Shown here in pieces: positions 44,389 through 52,446 of a stretch of 64,000 nucleotides of DNA. The first letter of the stretch is position 1. Every line of letters begins with the position of its first letter. The stretch is from Alphaproteobacteria bacterium (lineage in GTDB: Bacteria; Pseudomonadota; Alphaproteobacteria; Micropepsales; Micropepsaceae). The stretch is from the NCBI GenBank assembly GCA_015654635.1, contig JAATGP010000022.1, forward strand, positions 1 to 64,000. Direction: 5' to 3'. Position numbers and translations under genes: made by a program. The notes under the pieces are model-generated. The model worked only from the letters and a program-made list of their open reading frames with translations. It was not told the DNA's origin and ran no database searches.

Positions 44389-45333
44389 ATGCCTCTCTTA
44401 CGATTTCTTCCCGAAGCCACGAACATCAACTTCATTGGCGCGCGCTATTATGCCTTTGCCTTTGACGGGCTGCTACTTTTGATCTCAATCGTGTCCATTC
44501 TCTGGCACGGTTTTAACCTGGGTCTGGACTTCACTGGCGGTGTCGAGGTGGAGGCCAAAGCGCCTTACTCGATCAGTCAAACCCAGATCGGCGCCATCCG
44601 GGAACAGATTACGGCGCTCAACTTCAACGATCAGGTGATTCAGACCGTCGGCGGCGGGCCTTGCGCCCGGCCGGAAGGCTCTTGCGTGATGATCCGCGTC
44701 CAGCCGCGCGCCAATCAGGATTACAACGCCGCGGCCCAGACCATCAAAAACAAGCTCGGCACCAAATACACGTACCTGAACACTCAGGTGATCGGCGCTA
44801 AGGTTTCGGGCGAGCTGCTACATGCCGGTATTTACGCAGCCATCGCCGCCGTTATCTGCATCTCGCTCTGGGTGGCCTTCCGCTTTGAGTGGCAATACGG
44901 CGCTGCCGCGGCCTTCGCCACGGGGCATGACGTCTTCGTCACCGCCGGGCTTTTCAGTTTGCTGCATCTGGACTTCACGTTGACCTCGATCGCCGCGCTC
45001 TTGACCCTGGCGGGCTATTCGATCAACGACACGGTGGTGGTGTTCGACCGGCTGCGGGAGAACCGGCGCAAATACAAACGTATGCCGCTGCCTGAGCTGA
45101 TCAACCTCTCGACCAATCAGATGCTGACGCGGACCATCCTCACTTCGGTGGCGACGGCCTTGTCGATCATCCCGCTCTATTTCTTCGTGCCCGCGCTGAT
45201 GGAATTCACCGGCGCCATTCTGTTCGGCATCGTGGTCGGCACCTTCTCGTCCACCTATGTGGCCGCGGCGCTGCTGCTCTATTTGCCCAAACCCGCCGGC
45301 CATATCGAAACGCCGGTGACCGCGGAAGCATAA
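44389..45333 (+). CDS. secF: Protein translocase subunit SecF
   Basis: This 314-aa inner-membrane protein of the Sec auxiliary complex uses proton motive force to help pull proteins out of SecYEG. Features are an N-terminal helix then FNLGLDFTGGVEVEAKAP (conserved first periplasmic motif), a periplasmic loop (residues about 50-130), and the membrane block GYSINDTVVVFDRLRENRRKYKRMP with SVATALSIIPLYFF. The ATG at 44389 gives a normal SecF N-terminus. The frame extends back to 44215, but that part is not SecF-like. The usual upstream secD is absent. Confidence 0.93.
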   Translation: MPLLRFLPEATNINFIGARYYAFAFDGLLLLISIVSILWHGFNLGLDFTGGVEVEAKAPYSISQTQIGAIREQITALNFNDQVIQTVGGGPCARPEGSCVMIRVQPRANQDYNAAAQTIKNKLGTKYTYLNTQVIGAKVSGELLHAGIYAAIAAVICISLWVAFRFEWQYGAAAAFATGHDVFVTAGLFSLLHLDFTLTSIAALLTLAGYSINDTVVVFDRLRENRRKYKRMPLPELINLSTNQMLTRTILTSVATALSIIPLYFFVPALMEFTGAILFGIVVGTFSSTYVAAALLLYLPKPAGHIETPVTAEA

Positions 45334-45343
45334 GCGAGGTTCA

Positions 45344-45364
45344 ACCCTGCCTTTGTGGCAGGGT
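45344..45364 (+). terminator. Stem-loop after secF
   Basis: ACCCTGCC at 45344-45351 and GGCAGGGT at 45357-45364 form a perfect 8-bp stem ten bases after the secF stop. It is followed by CGAAAAACAAAA rather than a T-run. Confidence 0.55.
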
Positions 45365-45373
45365 CGAAAAACA

Positions 45374-45407
45374 AAAAGGCACGAGCGCGGAAGCGTTCGT
45401 GCCTTTT
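45374..45407. terminator. Bidirectional terminator between secF and DUF1134 gene
   Basis: AAAAGGCACGA at 45374-45384 and TCGTGCCTTTT at 45397-45407 form an 11-bp stem with A and T runs on the two sides. This suits termination of both convergent genes. Confidence 0.85.
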
Positions 45408-45424
45408 GATTTTTCGGGGAGGTC

Positions 45425-45997
45425 CTACAGCGGGAACCAGTCCCGCTTCTCGGTGAATTCCTCGTATTGCGCGTTGACGCCTGCGCGCAGGCCCACGCCG
45501 GTGCGCATTGGCGCCAGCGTGACGCCACCCGAGCGCATATACATCACCCCGATCCCGGCCACGAAATAATAGGAGCCTTCCACGCCCGGGAAGCGATGGA
45601 ACAGCCGTTCCTCTTTCCGCAAATTATAGGCGAGGGTGAAGACCTTCGAGGCATTGCCGCCGATATCGAAGCCCACCGAAGGGCCGCGCCAAAAGACCCT
45701 TTTGGCCTCCTGATTCTTGCGGATCAGCCAACCCGAACCGTAGCGCAGGCCCACCACAAACGCGCCCGAGCCTTCATCGCCCTTGATATAACCATCCGGG
45801 CGGCCCTGGTCGCGAAAAACGCGCTGCACCGCTTTGGCGACGCTTTCGGTGGCGATGCCGAAGAAGTCGGCGGCCGAGCGGGTGATTTCATTCTCGGAGA
45901 AGGTCTCGTCATCGCTCTCGCGCTCTTCTGCCAGAGACGAAACAGGAAGAAGGGCGCCGGTCGCCAGGGCACCCAAAATCAACGCACGCCGTTTCAT
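45425..45997 (-). CDS. Exported DUF1134 protein
   Basis: This 190-aa protein has a signal peptide (RRALILGALATGALLPVSSLAE). The DUF1134 body contains FSENEITRSAADFFGIATESVAKAV, GYIKGDEGSGAFVVGLRYGSGWL and GPSVGFDIGGNASKVFTLAYNL, ending in GVGLRAGVNAQYEEFT. The glycine-rich beta pattern is related to lipid-binding SYLF/DUF500-like proteins. The family is widespread in Alphaproteobacteria; its function is not established. Confidence 0.88.
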   Translation of the reverse strand: MKRRALILGALATGALLPVSSLAEERESDDETFSENEITRSAADFFGIATESVAKAVQRVFRDQGRPDGYIKGDEGSGAFVVGLRYGSGWLIRKNQEAKRVFWRGPSVGFDIGGNASKVFTLAYNLRKEERLFHRFPGVEGSYYFVAGIGVMYMRSGGVTLAPMRTGVGLRAGVNAQYEEFTEKRDWFPL

Positions 45998-46388
45998 CGG
46001 CCACTCCCTTTTGCATCGGACGAATCAGATGGCCACAGCATCCCTCAATTCCGCCGCCTCGCCAACGCCCCAGAGTTCCATGAGAGCGCCCCAAACTGGG
46101 CAAAGCTCTAGCGCTGACCCGTTTGCAAAGAGGGCAGGGATGAAATCCACGTCATCCGCGCTGGTTGCTAAGCCGCATCGCGCTTGCCGGGTGGGCATCC
46201 CACCCCTTTCCGATTGGCAAGATTGCGTGGGCATCTCAAGACCATTCGGTGCTCTATGCAGAGGAGGCTCAACCGAACCGGTCGCGATGCTTTTTCGCGG
46301 AGCAATTGGCTTTCCGGCGGGACAGGCTGACGGGTCACATCGTCAACGACGGCCAGCCGCTCAGCGATTATCTCGACGCTCTGGAGCC
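45998..46388. other. 391-bp region with only a doubtful small ORF
   Basis: Between the leftward DUF1134 gene and the end of the leftward response regulator gene there is no clear gene. The only candidate is the 82-codon frame listed at 46165. No hairpin or repeat stands out. Confidence 0.4.
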
Positions 46389-46413
46389 TTATGAGGTCTC
46401 GCGTACCGGCTGA
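46165..46413 (+). CDS. Doubtful small ORF (82 codons)
   Basis: The frame reads through 82 codons, with a more protein-like second half (DRLTGHIVNDGQPLSDYLDALEPYEV). It overlaps the 3' end of the response regulator gene by 25 bp on the opposite strand and has no convincing RBS or family. It may be a gene remnant or chance. Confidence 0.22.
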   Translation: MLSRIALAGWASHPFPIGKIAWASQDHSVLYAEEAQPNRSRCFFAEQLAFRRDRLTGHIVNDGQPLSDYLDALEPYEVSRTG

Positions 46414-46808
46414 TCGGCTTCTTGCGCCGTAGTCTTTTCCGTTAAAAGACTCTGCATCAGCGCGATCAACTTATCGGGGTCGAGGGGCTTTCCGAGCACC
46501 GCTATAACGCCGGAGCGATGGGCGAATTCCAGTGTTGTCTGATCGCTGCGGCCGCTGAAGACGACGATCGGAACCGTGTTGCCGCGTGCCTGCAGGGCGT
46601 CGAGGACCTGAAGGCCGGAAATATCGGGCATATGCAAATCCAGAACGATGCAGAGACCGGTGACCGGATCGTATCGCTGTAAAAAATCGCGTCCAGAGGC
46701 GAAGCCCAGCACCGCCAAACCGACGCATTGCAGGAGTTCTTGAATGGAGTCCCGCACGTCGTCGTCGTCATCGACGATATAGATGGTCCAATCGCGGCGC
46801 AGAGGCAT
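46389..46808 (-). CDS. Single-domain response regulator (FixJ-type receiver)
   Basis: This 139-aa protein is a receiver domain only: acidic pocket YIVDDDDDVRDS (residues 10-21), phospho-acceptor Asp57 in LDLHMPD, the switch Ser in FSGRSD, and the conserved Lys in LGKPLDPDKL. The ATG at 46808 has GGAGGGCTT upstream; the longer frame to 46907 lacks this. It is divergent from the histidine kinase at 47093, so the two probably form a pathway. With no output domain, it must act by protein contact or phosphate relay. Confidence 0.85.
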   Translation of the reverse strand: MPLRRDWTIYIVDDDDDVRDSIQELLQCVGLAVLGFASGRDFLQRYDPVTGLCIVLDLHMPDISGLQVLDALQARGNTVPIVVFSGRSDQTTLEFAHRSGVIAVLGKPLDPDKLIALMQSLLTEKTTAQEADQPVRETS

Positions 46809-47092
46809 AAGCCCTCCAAAGCATGATGGATAACGCATATGCGCCTTTCGACACGCCCAAGATACGCGTCGTTCGGCGATCTGAGTAGATTCCGAGTCTG
46901 CACGCAAAAATTGCGCCCCGCTAGACTTCTCTGAACGGAATCACGGAATCTGTGCCCGAACCGTAGCTCCAAGAATCTCGAGTCACGGCGAGCAATGCAT
47001 GCCCACACCATCAAACGCGCGGCTGACAATGGCCGCCGGAGCTAGCTTGCAATGCCAAAGCGCGCGATTTCACTGCTACGCCGGAACCGCGC

Positions 47093-48451
47093 ATGGATGA
47101 AGACTGCGTCATGAACGATCCGGCGGTGTTAGACGAGTTGCGCCGCCAACAAGCGGCGCTTGCAAATTTCGGCACCTTTGCCTTCCATGAGCCCGAGCTT
47201 GGCAAGATTCTCACGGAAGCGGCGCGCGTCTGCGCTGAGTGCTTGCTCATTCCCTTCGCCAAGATATGCCGCTATCGGCCGGTTGAGAACGATCTCCTCA
47301 TCGTGGCGGGCTGCGGCTGGCACGCAGGCGTAATCGGCAACGTCATCTCCAAGGCGGACGAGACCTCCACACAAGGTAGAGCCTTTGTCACCGGCAAGCC
47401 GGTCATTCTCGAAGACGTGGCGAAGAACGGCAGCCTTACCCTGCCGGCGTTTTATGCGGAGCATGGGATTGTTTCGACGGCGGACGTTCTGATCAAGGGC
47501 AAGGCCGGTCCCTGGGGCGTGCTCGAGGTCGACAGCGGGGGACATCGCGAGTTCACCGAACACGACATTGTCTTCCTCACGGGCTTTGCCAATGTCGTCG
47601 CAGAGGCGGTGGCGACATCCGAGCGGACGGCAGCCATGCAAAATGCCATCGAAAGTATGAGACATCTGATTGTCGAGAAGGATCAGCTCTTGACCGAGCG
47701 CGCCGGCCGCGAACGCAAGGTGCACGAATTGCAATCGGAATTGATTCATGTCTCACGATTGAACGCCATGGGCCACATGACGGCCGCCATTGCGCACGAA
47801 CTCAATCAGCCGCTGGCGGCGATTGCCAACTATGTCGGCGCGGCAAAACATTCGCTCGATGCGGGCGTCGTTGATCCCGCCGCCGTTCTTCGCCTGAAAG
47901 GGTTGATCGACAAGGTCCAGAACCAAACGCTGCGGGCCGGTAGCATCATCAAAAATCTCAAGGACGTGGTCGAAAAACGCGAAAGCAACCGCTTTGAGAC
48001 CAAGCTCGAAGATGTCGTCCGCGATTCCCTGGCCATGGTGATGTATGACGCAACCGACAGCAAGGTCAGCGCCCAGCTGAACTTCGATCCTACGGTTCCA
48101 AGAGTTCTGGTCGACAAGGTGCAGATCCAGCAAATCCTCATCAACCTGATCCGCAACAGCCTCGAGGCCATGCATGATTCAGAGGAACGCATCCTCACGC
48201 TGACCACGGCTCCGGGCGAGCCGGGTTTCGTCAATGTGCTGGTGCGCGACAGCGGGGCCGGACTGCCGCAAGATATCCTGCAGCGGCTTTTCCAGCCCTT
48301 CAACACCACCAAGAAAAGCGGCATGGGCCTCGGCTTGATGGTCTGTCAGACCCTGGCCGAAGCCAATGGCGGCCGCATCTGGCGCATCAAGGACGAGGCC
48401 AAAGGCACCTGCTTCTGCCTCAGCCTGCCGCTGGTCACCGTTGCCGCTTAG
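47093..48451 (+). CDS. GAF-domain sensor histidine kinase
   Basis: This soluble 452-aa kinase has a GAF sensor domain (residues about 20-185; AFVTGKPVILEDVAKN, LIKGKAGPWGVLEVDSG), a HisKA helix with the phospho-acceptor in AHELNQPLAAIANYV (about residue 229), and a catalytic domain with NLIRNSLEAM, RDSGAGLP and GMGLGLMVCQTLAEANGG. The HELNQPL motif is typical of FixL/DctB-like kinases. The GAF ligand may be a cyclic nucleotide, haem or a small metabolite. The divergent single-domain response regulator is the probable partner. Confidence 0.9.
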   Translation: MDEDCVMNDPAVLDELRRQQAALANFGTFAFHEPELGKILTEAARVCAECLLIPFAKICRYRPVENDLLIVAGCGWHAGVIGNVISKADETSTQGRAFVTGKPVILEDVAKNGSLTLPAFYAEHGIVSTADVLIKGKAGPWGVLEVDSGGHREFTEHDIVFLTGFANVVAEAVATSERTAAMQNAIESMRHLIVEKDQLLTERAGRERKVHELQSELIHVSRLNAMGHMTAAIAHELNQPLAAIANYVGAAKHSLDAGVVDPAAVLRLKGLIDKVQNQTLRAGSIIKNLKDVVEKRESNRFETKLEDVVRDSLAMVMYDATDSKVSAQLNFDPTVPRVLVDKVQIQQILINLIRNSLEAMHDSEERILTLTTAPGEPGFVNVLVRDSGAGLPQDILQRLFQPFNTTKKSGMGLGLMVCQTLAEANGGRIWRIKDEAKGTCFCLSLPLVTVAA

Positions 48452-48477
48452 AGCAACGGTCATTCCGGTGAAATCGC

Positions 48478-48541
48478 CTTTCCTTCCCCGCGATGCTCCG
48501 CACTGTGAACCGCACTTTGCTGAGATAGCGGGGGAGGTAGA
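48478..48541 (-). repeat. Dispersed palindromic repeat, copy 1 (inverted)
   Basis: Read on the minus strand this copy runs CCTCCCCCGCT ... GTGCGG ... GCGGGGAAGGAAA. It aligns along its whole length with the copy at 61699-61761, with scattered mismatches. Confidence 0.65.
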
Positions 48542-48660
48542 TCGCGGCGCAGCAGCGGGACGAAGGGGGGCCGAATAATTGTGAAAGGTCCGTACCTGTC
48601 GATGCTCGCGGATCTCGCGCCCCCCTCCGTCCGCTTCGCGCGCGTGACGCTGTCGCTAGG

Positions 48661-48726
48661 CGCCCTCCCTCCGCTATTTTGACATCATGCGGCGGCTATG
48701 ACCGGACACCGCAGGGGAGGAAAGAA
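48661..48726 (+). repeat. Dispersed palindromic repeat, copy 2
   Basis: It shares CCGCAGGGGAGGAAAGA (17 identical bases) and the CCGCT...ATGCGG half with the copy at 61699-61761. It is less symmetrical at its left arm. Confidence 0.65.
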
Positions 48727-48836
48727 CGAGGCGCGTTCCATATGCGATAGTTCCGCTATGTGCCGGTATTCGACGGTTGATTGCGATCCCCAAAGTCGAT
48801 CCGGATAAAGGGAGTGTCGAACGTCCGTCCAAAGTC

Positions 48837-49865
48837 CTAGTTGATCGCCTTGGCCGGGAGGGCGGGAAAATCGCCCCCCTTGGTCGCCGGAGTGAGGTAG
48901 ATCGTTTGGCCATGGAAATCGATGTAGACGTGGAAATTGCGCAGTTCCGCCAACCCCAGCATGAACTCGGGCAACTCTAGCCTCTCGCTCCCGAGCAGGG
49001 CGCTGTTCAGTCGCCGATGGGGTGCGGTCTTCTTCAATGCCGGCTCGATCCTGTCGGGCATCAGGATGATCTTCGGATTGGCAAAGGTCGCGCCTTCCAC
49101 CGCAAGAGATTTGAAGGTGTGCGCATAGAGCGGGGTGGTTGCATCCAGCATGCCGACCTGCTCGTTGCCGGCTGCACCATTTTCCACGTCGAGCTGCCCA
49201 GCGGCTAGGTTGGCCCTGACAGCGCTTAGAGGGATGCCGCCGTTCAGGACGGCTAGCAGATGATGGCCGTCGAGATCGACCGGAAATTCGATGCGGTGCT
49301 GATCCGAGAAGTTCATCGGCAGCTTCAATAACTTTGCCGGATGCCAGTAGAGCGCATCACTGCCACAGTCCTTACGCGTAACCAGGTTGAGCTTGTGGGC
49401 GCCAAAATCGATATCGACATCGTAGGCGCGCAGAATATCGGTTCCAATCGTGCCGCCGATGGTGATGTCGCCGGAGGTCGTCGGGCCGTAGGTCCACTCC
49501 AGGTTATCATAGACGAACTTGACGTCGGTCTGGATCCCGCCGCCGAGGTTGAAAGTCGGCACATCCGCCATGATGCGCGTAAGCTGTCCGTCTAAGCTGA
49601 CGAACCTCCACGATGTGTGCTCGCGCGCTAACTTCAGGCGGTCAGCCAGGGCGCCGGTGATCGAGGATGTTTGAACCCCGAGTTCCAGAAGAAAATACGA
49701 GCGCTCACCCGCCACGGTCATTGGCACGGCGATACGGCCATCCTTCAACGTTACCATATCCGCGCTTGCGGCTATGGTCATTTTGCATTCGTCGGCTGCC
49801 ATCGCGCTGCTCCCGAGCAGCAACCCCGCACCCATCATGGCGATAGCGTAAAGTCCACGTTTCAT
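48837..49865 (-). CDS. Exported retropepsin-like protein lacking catalytic aspartates
   Basis: This 342-aa protein has a signal peptide (KRGLYAIAMMGAGLLLGSSAMAAD) and two beta-rich halves arranged like a bacterial two-domain aspartyl protease of retropepsin fold. In the first half the active-site position reads YFLLELGVQTSSI, where active enzymes have a D-T/S-G; in the second it reads LAVLNGGIPLSAV. Both catalytic Asp residues appear to be replaced. Later elements (GTIGTDILRAYDVDIDF, LLGSERLELPEFMLGL with YIDFHGQTIYL) keep the family pattern. It is therefore probably a binding protein rather than an enzyme. RBS GGGAGGGGCTT. Confidence 0.7.
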   Translation of the reverse strand: MKRGLYAIAMMGAGLLLGSSAMAADECKMTIAASADMVTLKDGRIAVPMTVAGERSYFLLELGVQTSSITGALADRLKLAREHTSWRFVSLDGQLTRIMADVPTFNLGGGIQTDVKFVYDNLEWTYGPTTSGDITIGGTIGTDILRAYDVDIDFGAHKLNLVTRKDCGSDALYWHPAKLLKLPMNFSDQHRIEFPVDLDGHHLLAVLNGGIPLSAVRANLAAGQLDVENGAAGNEQVGMLDATTPLYAHTFKSLAVEGATFANPKIILMPDRIEPALKKTAPHRRLNSALLGSERLELPEFMLGLAELRNFHVYIDFHGQTIYLTPATKGGDFPALPAKAIN

Positions 49866-50401
49866 AAGCCCCTCCCGTTGCTGCAATTATACGGCAACCT
49901 CAGGTGGAGCGAAATGCTCACCAACTGGCTTGGCTGTTTATACTGAGGGGGCGGTGAAAGAGACGCAGGTATAAGCGGCTTGCACCTCGCGATAGCATTC
50001 CGCGCCTCTTTAAATCCGCCGCTGGATTGCTACATCGTGGGTGGCTCTTTGACCCCGTGGAGGACGAGATCAGAATGCGCTGCGGCTGCGAGGCATTTTC
50101 GCACCTTCGCCGGAGCAGCTCACGAAAATTGTTTGGGTTCAAACAGATACTGCCCAAATGCGGTATTTGAATGCAAATTTGGACGGTGGGCGGGGCGAGG
50201 ACATGGCGCTGCTCCCCCTCCCCTCCCTTAGGCCGCTATAACAATTATCTTGCGTGGTCCGGGATAGGCAAGGGTGCCGTCCAGCTCGCTTCCTGCGCTT
50301 TAAATCGGCGCATTTGGCAAGGCGATTATTTTTCTGCAGCAAAGGCTTAGCGGAAGGAATGGCGAATTGAATTTGCTTCATCCTTCCCTCGGGGGCACTC
50401 T
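49866..50401. other. 536-bp intergenic region with a dispersed repeat
   Basis: This gap lies between the protease-like gene start and the cysQ stop. It carries the repeat at 50144-50252. The rest shows no gene or strong hairpin. Confidence 0.55.
50144..50252 (-). repeat. Dispersed 110-bp repeat, copy A
   Basis: On the minus strand it starts CAAGATAATTGTTAT and ends with a CGTCCAAATTTGCATTCAAA block followed by GTATC. The same ends, in the same order and at nearly the same spacing, recur at 59836-59949. The middle, with a GGGAGGG run, is divergent. Confidence 0.65.
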
Positions 50402-51199
50402 TCACAGTCCCCGTGCGATGAAATGAGGGTTGGCGAAGCCGGGTTTGCCGTAGGTAAAGGGTTTGCCTTCCACCGTGGTGACCGCGCCGCCTGCGGCCGC
50501 CAGCACGGCGTGACCAGCGGCGGTGTCCCATTCCATGGTGCGGCCATGGCGGGGATAGAGGTCGGCTTCACCCGCCGCGATCAAACAGAATTTCAATGAG
50601 GAGCCTGCCACCAGAAAATTCTTCACCCGATAGGCGGCGAGATACTCCGCCGTTTTGCCATCGTTATGAGAGCGCGAGATGGCGACGACCAGCCCATCCT
50701 TGCCCGGTTCACGCGCCGAGACTTGGTGGCCTTCGGCAAAATCAGGGGCACCGCCTGGCGGGCAATGCAGGTCGTAAGCCCCCGACAGGCTTTCGCCATA
50801 AAAGATGCGGTCCCGGGCCGGGGCATAGACCACGCCGCGCACCGGCTTGCCGTCGATGATTTCGGCGATGTTGACCGTGAACTCGCCGTTTTTGTTGACG
50901 AACTCCTTGGTGCCGTCGAGCGGATCGACGAGGAAGAAGTGCTTGCCGACCTTGGGCGTGCGCCCTGCCGCCACCTCCTCTTCGGCCACCACCGGCACGT
51001 CGGGGGCAAGCTGGGCAAGGCGCTTCAGGATAAAGCGCTCGGCCTCCACGTCAGCGGCGGTAACCGGCGAATGGTCTTCCTTCCAGGTCGCTGTAATCTC
51101 GTTGGTATAGTGCGATAGCACGATGGCGCCGGCATCATAAGCGATCCGGGCGAGGGCTCGCAGCATGGGCGAGGATGCGTGGGCGTGAAGGTTGGTCAT
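50402..51199 (-). CDS. cysQ: 3'(2'),5'-bisphosphate nucleotidase
   Basis: This 265-aa inositol-monophosphatase-fold enzyme removes the 3'-phosphate from PAP/PAPS during sulfate assimilation. Metal-site motifs are EEEVAAG (the first Glu pair), VDPLDGTKEFVNKNGEFTVNIA (the DPLDGTxxF motif, about residues 88-109) and EWDTAAGHAVLAAAGG near residue 220. The ATG at 51199 has CAGGAG upstream; the frame remains open far further without significance. It is divergent from chpT. Confidence 0.92.
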   Translation of the reverse strand: MTNLHAHASSPMLRALARIAYDAGAIVLSHYTNEITATWKEDHSPVTAADVEAERFILKRLAQLAPDVPVVAEEEVAAGRTPKVGKHFFLVDPLDGTKEFVNKNGEFTVNIAEIIDGKPVRGVVYAPARDRIFYGESLSGAYDLHCPPGGAPDFAEGHQVSAREPGKDGLVVAISRSHNDGKTAEYLAAYRVKNFLVAGSSLKFCLIAAGEADLYPRHGRTMEWDTAAGHAVLAAAGGAVTTVEGKPFTYGKPGFANPHFIARGL

Positions 51200-51330
51200 G
51201 GTGTCTCCTGGCGCAAGTGTAGGAGTTCCAAGGGGGGCTCGTCGATATGGGGCTGCGGTTTTCCCACATGGGCCTGGGGCGGGGCGAGGACCGCCGCCCG
51301 GGCACCTGCCGGTCTTCCCCCAGCAACCCA

Positions 51331-51345
51331 TTAAGCTTTCCTTAA
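51331..51345 (+). promoter_or_regulatory. Full CtrA box upstream of chpT
   Basis: TTAA-GCTTTCC-TTAA is an exact match to the CtrA consensus TTAA-N7-TTAA. It lies 51 bp before the chpT start and about 130 bp upstream of the divergent cysQ start. Confidence 0.65.
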
Positions 51346-51395
51346 GACCCAAAGCAGACGATAACCATTTGTGCATAGCGACGACTAGGGCCACC

Positions 51396-52004
51396 ATGAC
51401 CGACCTCGAATTCTCCGCTTTTCTCGTCAGCCGGGTCTGCCACGATCTTGTTGGTCCCCTCGGCGCCGTGGTCAACGGGCTGGAAGTGCTAGAGGATGAG
51501 CGCGATGCGGCCATGCGGGCCGATGCCCTTAAGATCGTAACCTCCAGCGCCGAACAGGCTTTGGCCCGTCTCCAATTCATGCGCATCGCCTTCGGGGCCG
51601 CGGGTTCCGCCGGTGCCGAGTTGGATCTTGGCGAGGTTGGCCGTCTGGTCCACGGCCTGATTTCGGGCGGCCGCACCAGTATCGAATGGGAGCCGGCCAA
51701 TGTGCAGTGGCCCAAGGATTGGGCCAAGCTACTGATGAACGCGATCCTGATCGCAGTCGATTGTATGCCGCGCGGCGGCGTGGTGCGGGTCCAGACACGG
51801 GCCGAGGCGCCTGGCTTCACCATCACGGCCACGGGCACAGGCGTGCGCGTCTCCGAGGATGTCACGCGGGCTTTGCGCGGCGAGGTGCTGGATCACGATG
51901 CGCGCGGCGTCCAGCCGGTCCTAACCTTCCGCTTGGCCAAGGGCGTCAATGCTGGGCTTACGATCACGCCGCGTGAGGGTTTTGTGGAGATCGTTGCGGG
52001 TTAA
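51396..52004 (+). CDS. chpT: Histidine phosphotransferase ChpT
   Basis: This 202-aa protein passes phosphate from the hybrid kinase CckA to CtrA and CpdR in the alphaproteobacterial cell-cycle relay. The phospho-acceptor His16 is in SRVCHDLVGPLGAVVNGLEVLEDERD. The C-terminal half is a degenerate kinase-like ATPase fold that no longer binds ATP, as in known ChpT. The ATG at 51396 was chosen from that motif; the frame is open from 51192. A cheY-cheR pair follows, an arrangement also found in Caulobacter relatives. Confidence 0.9.
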   Translation: MTDLEFSAFLVSRVCHDLVGPLGAVVNGLEVLEDERDAAMRADALKIVTSSAEQALARLQFMRIAFGAAGSAGAELDLGEVGRLVHGLISGGRTSIEWEPANVQWPKDWAKLLMNAILIAVDCMPRGGVVRVQTRAEAPGFTITATGTGVRVSEDVTRALRGEVLDHDARGVQPVLTFRLAKGVNAGLTITPREGFVEIVAG

Positions 52005-52074
52005 GGGAGCGATAAAGCCGACGTTTACTTTCGAGGGCTAATGTCCCGCTTCAAGTGAGATCTGGCCGCGCTCT

Positions 52075-52446
52075 ATGAAAACTTGTCTTGTCGTCGATGA
52101 TAGCCGGGTGATCCGCAAGGTGGCATGTGCCATCCTGCGCGAGTTATCCTTCCAGACCGAAGAGGCCGAAAACGGCGCTGCGGCTTTGTCGGCTTGTCGT
52201 CGCCTGATGCCGGATGTGATCTTGCTCGACTGGCAAATGCCATCGATGACCGGCGTCGAATTCCTCCGCGCCTTGCGCAGCGAGACGCACGGCAACCATC
52301 CCATTGTGGTGCTTTGCACGACGGAAAATGACGCCAGCAATATCAGCGAAGCGGTCAATGCCGGCGCTGACGAATACCTCATGAAGCCCTACGACAAGGG
52401 CCTTCTCGAAGCCAAGCTTGCGGAAGTGGGACTCGTCCAGCGGTGA
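52075..52446 (+). CDS. CheY-like single-domain response regulator
   Basis: This 123-aa receiver has VVDDSRVIRKVACAIL (Asp pair at 8-9), the phospho-acceptor Asp52 in LLDWQMPSMTG, the switch Thr in LCTTEN and Lys in YLMKPYDK. No output domain is present, so it should act on a flagellar motor or surface-adhesion partner. It overlaps cheR by 4 bp and lies just downstream of chpT, linking motility or surface control to the cell-cycle genes. Confidence 0.9.
   Translation: MKTCLVVDDSRVIRKVACAILRELSFQTEEAENGAAALSACRRLMPDVILLDWQMPSMTGVEFLRALRSETHGNHPIVVLCTTENDASNISEAVNAGADEYLMKPYDKGLLEAKLAEVGLVQR

Larger units (their letters stand above)
48452..48836. other. 385-bp intergenic region with two inverted repeat copies
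   Basis: This gap lies between the kinase gene and the convergent protease-like gene. It holds two copies of one palindromic repeat in opposite orientation (48478-48541 and 48661-48726), with about 120 bp between them. No gene is seen. Confidence 0.6.
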
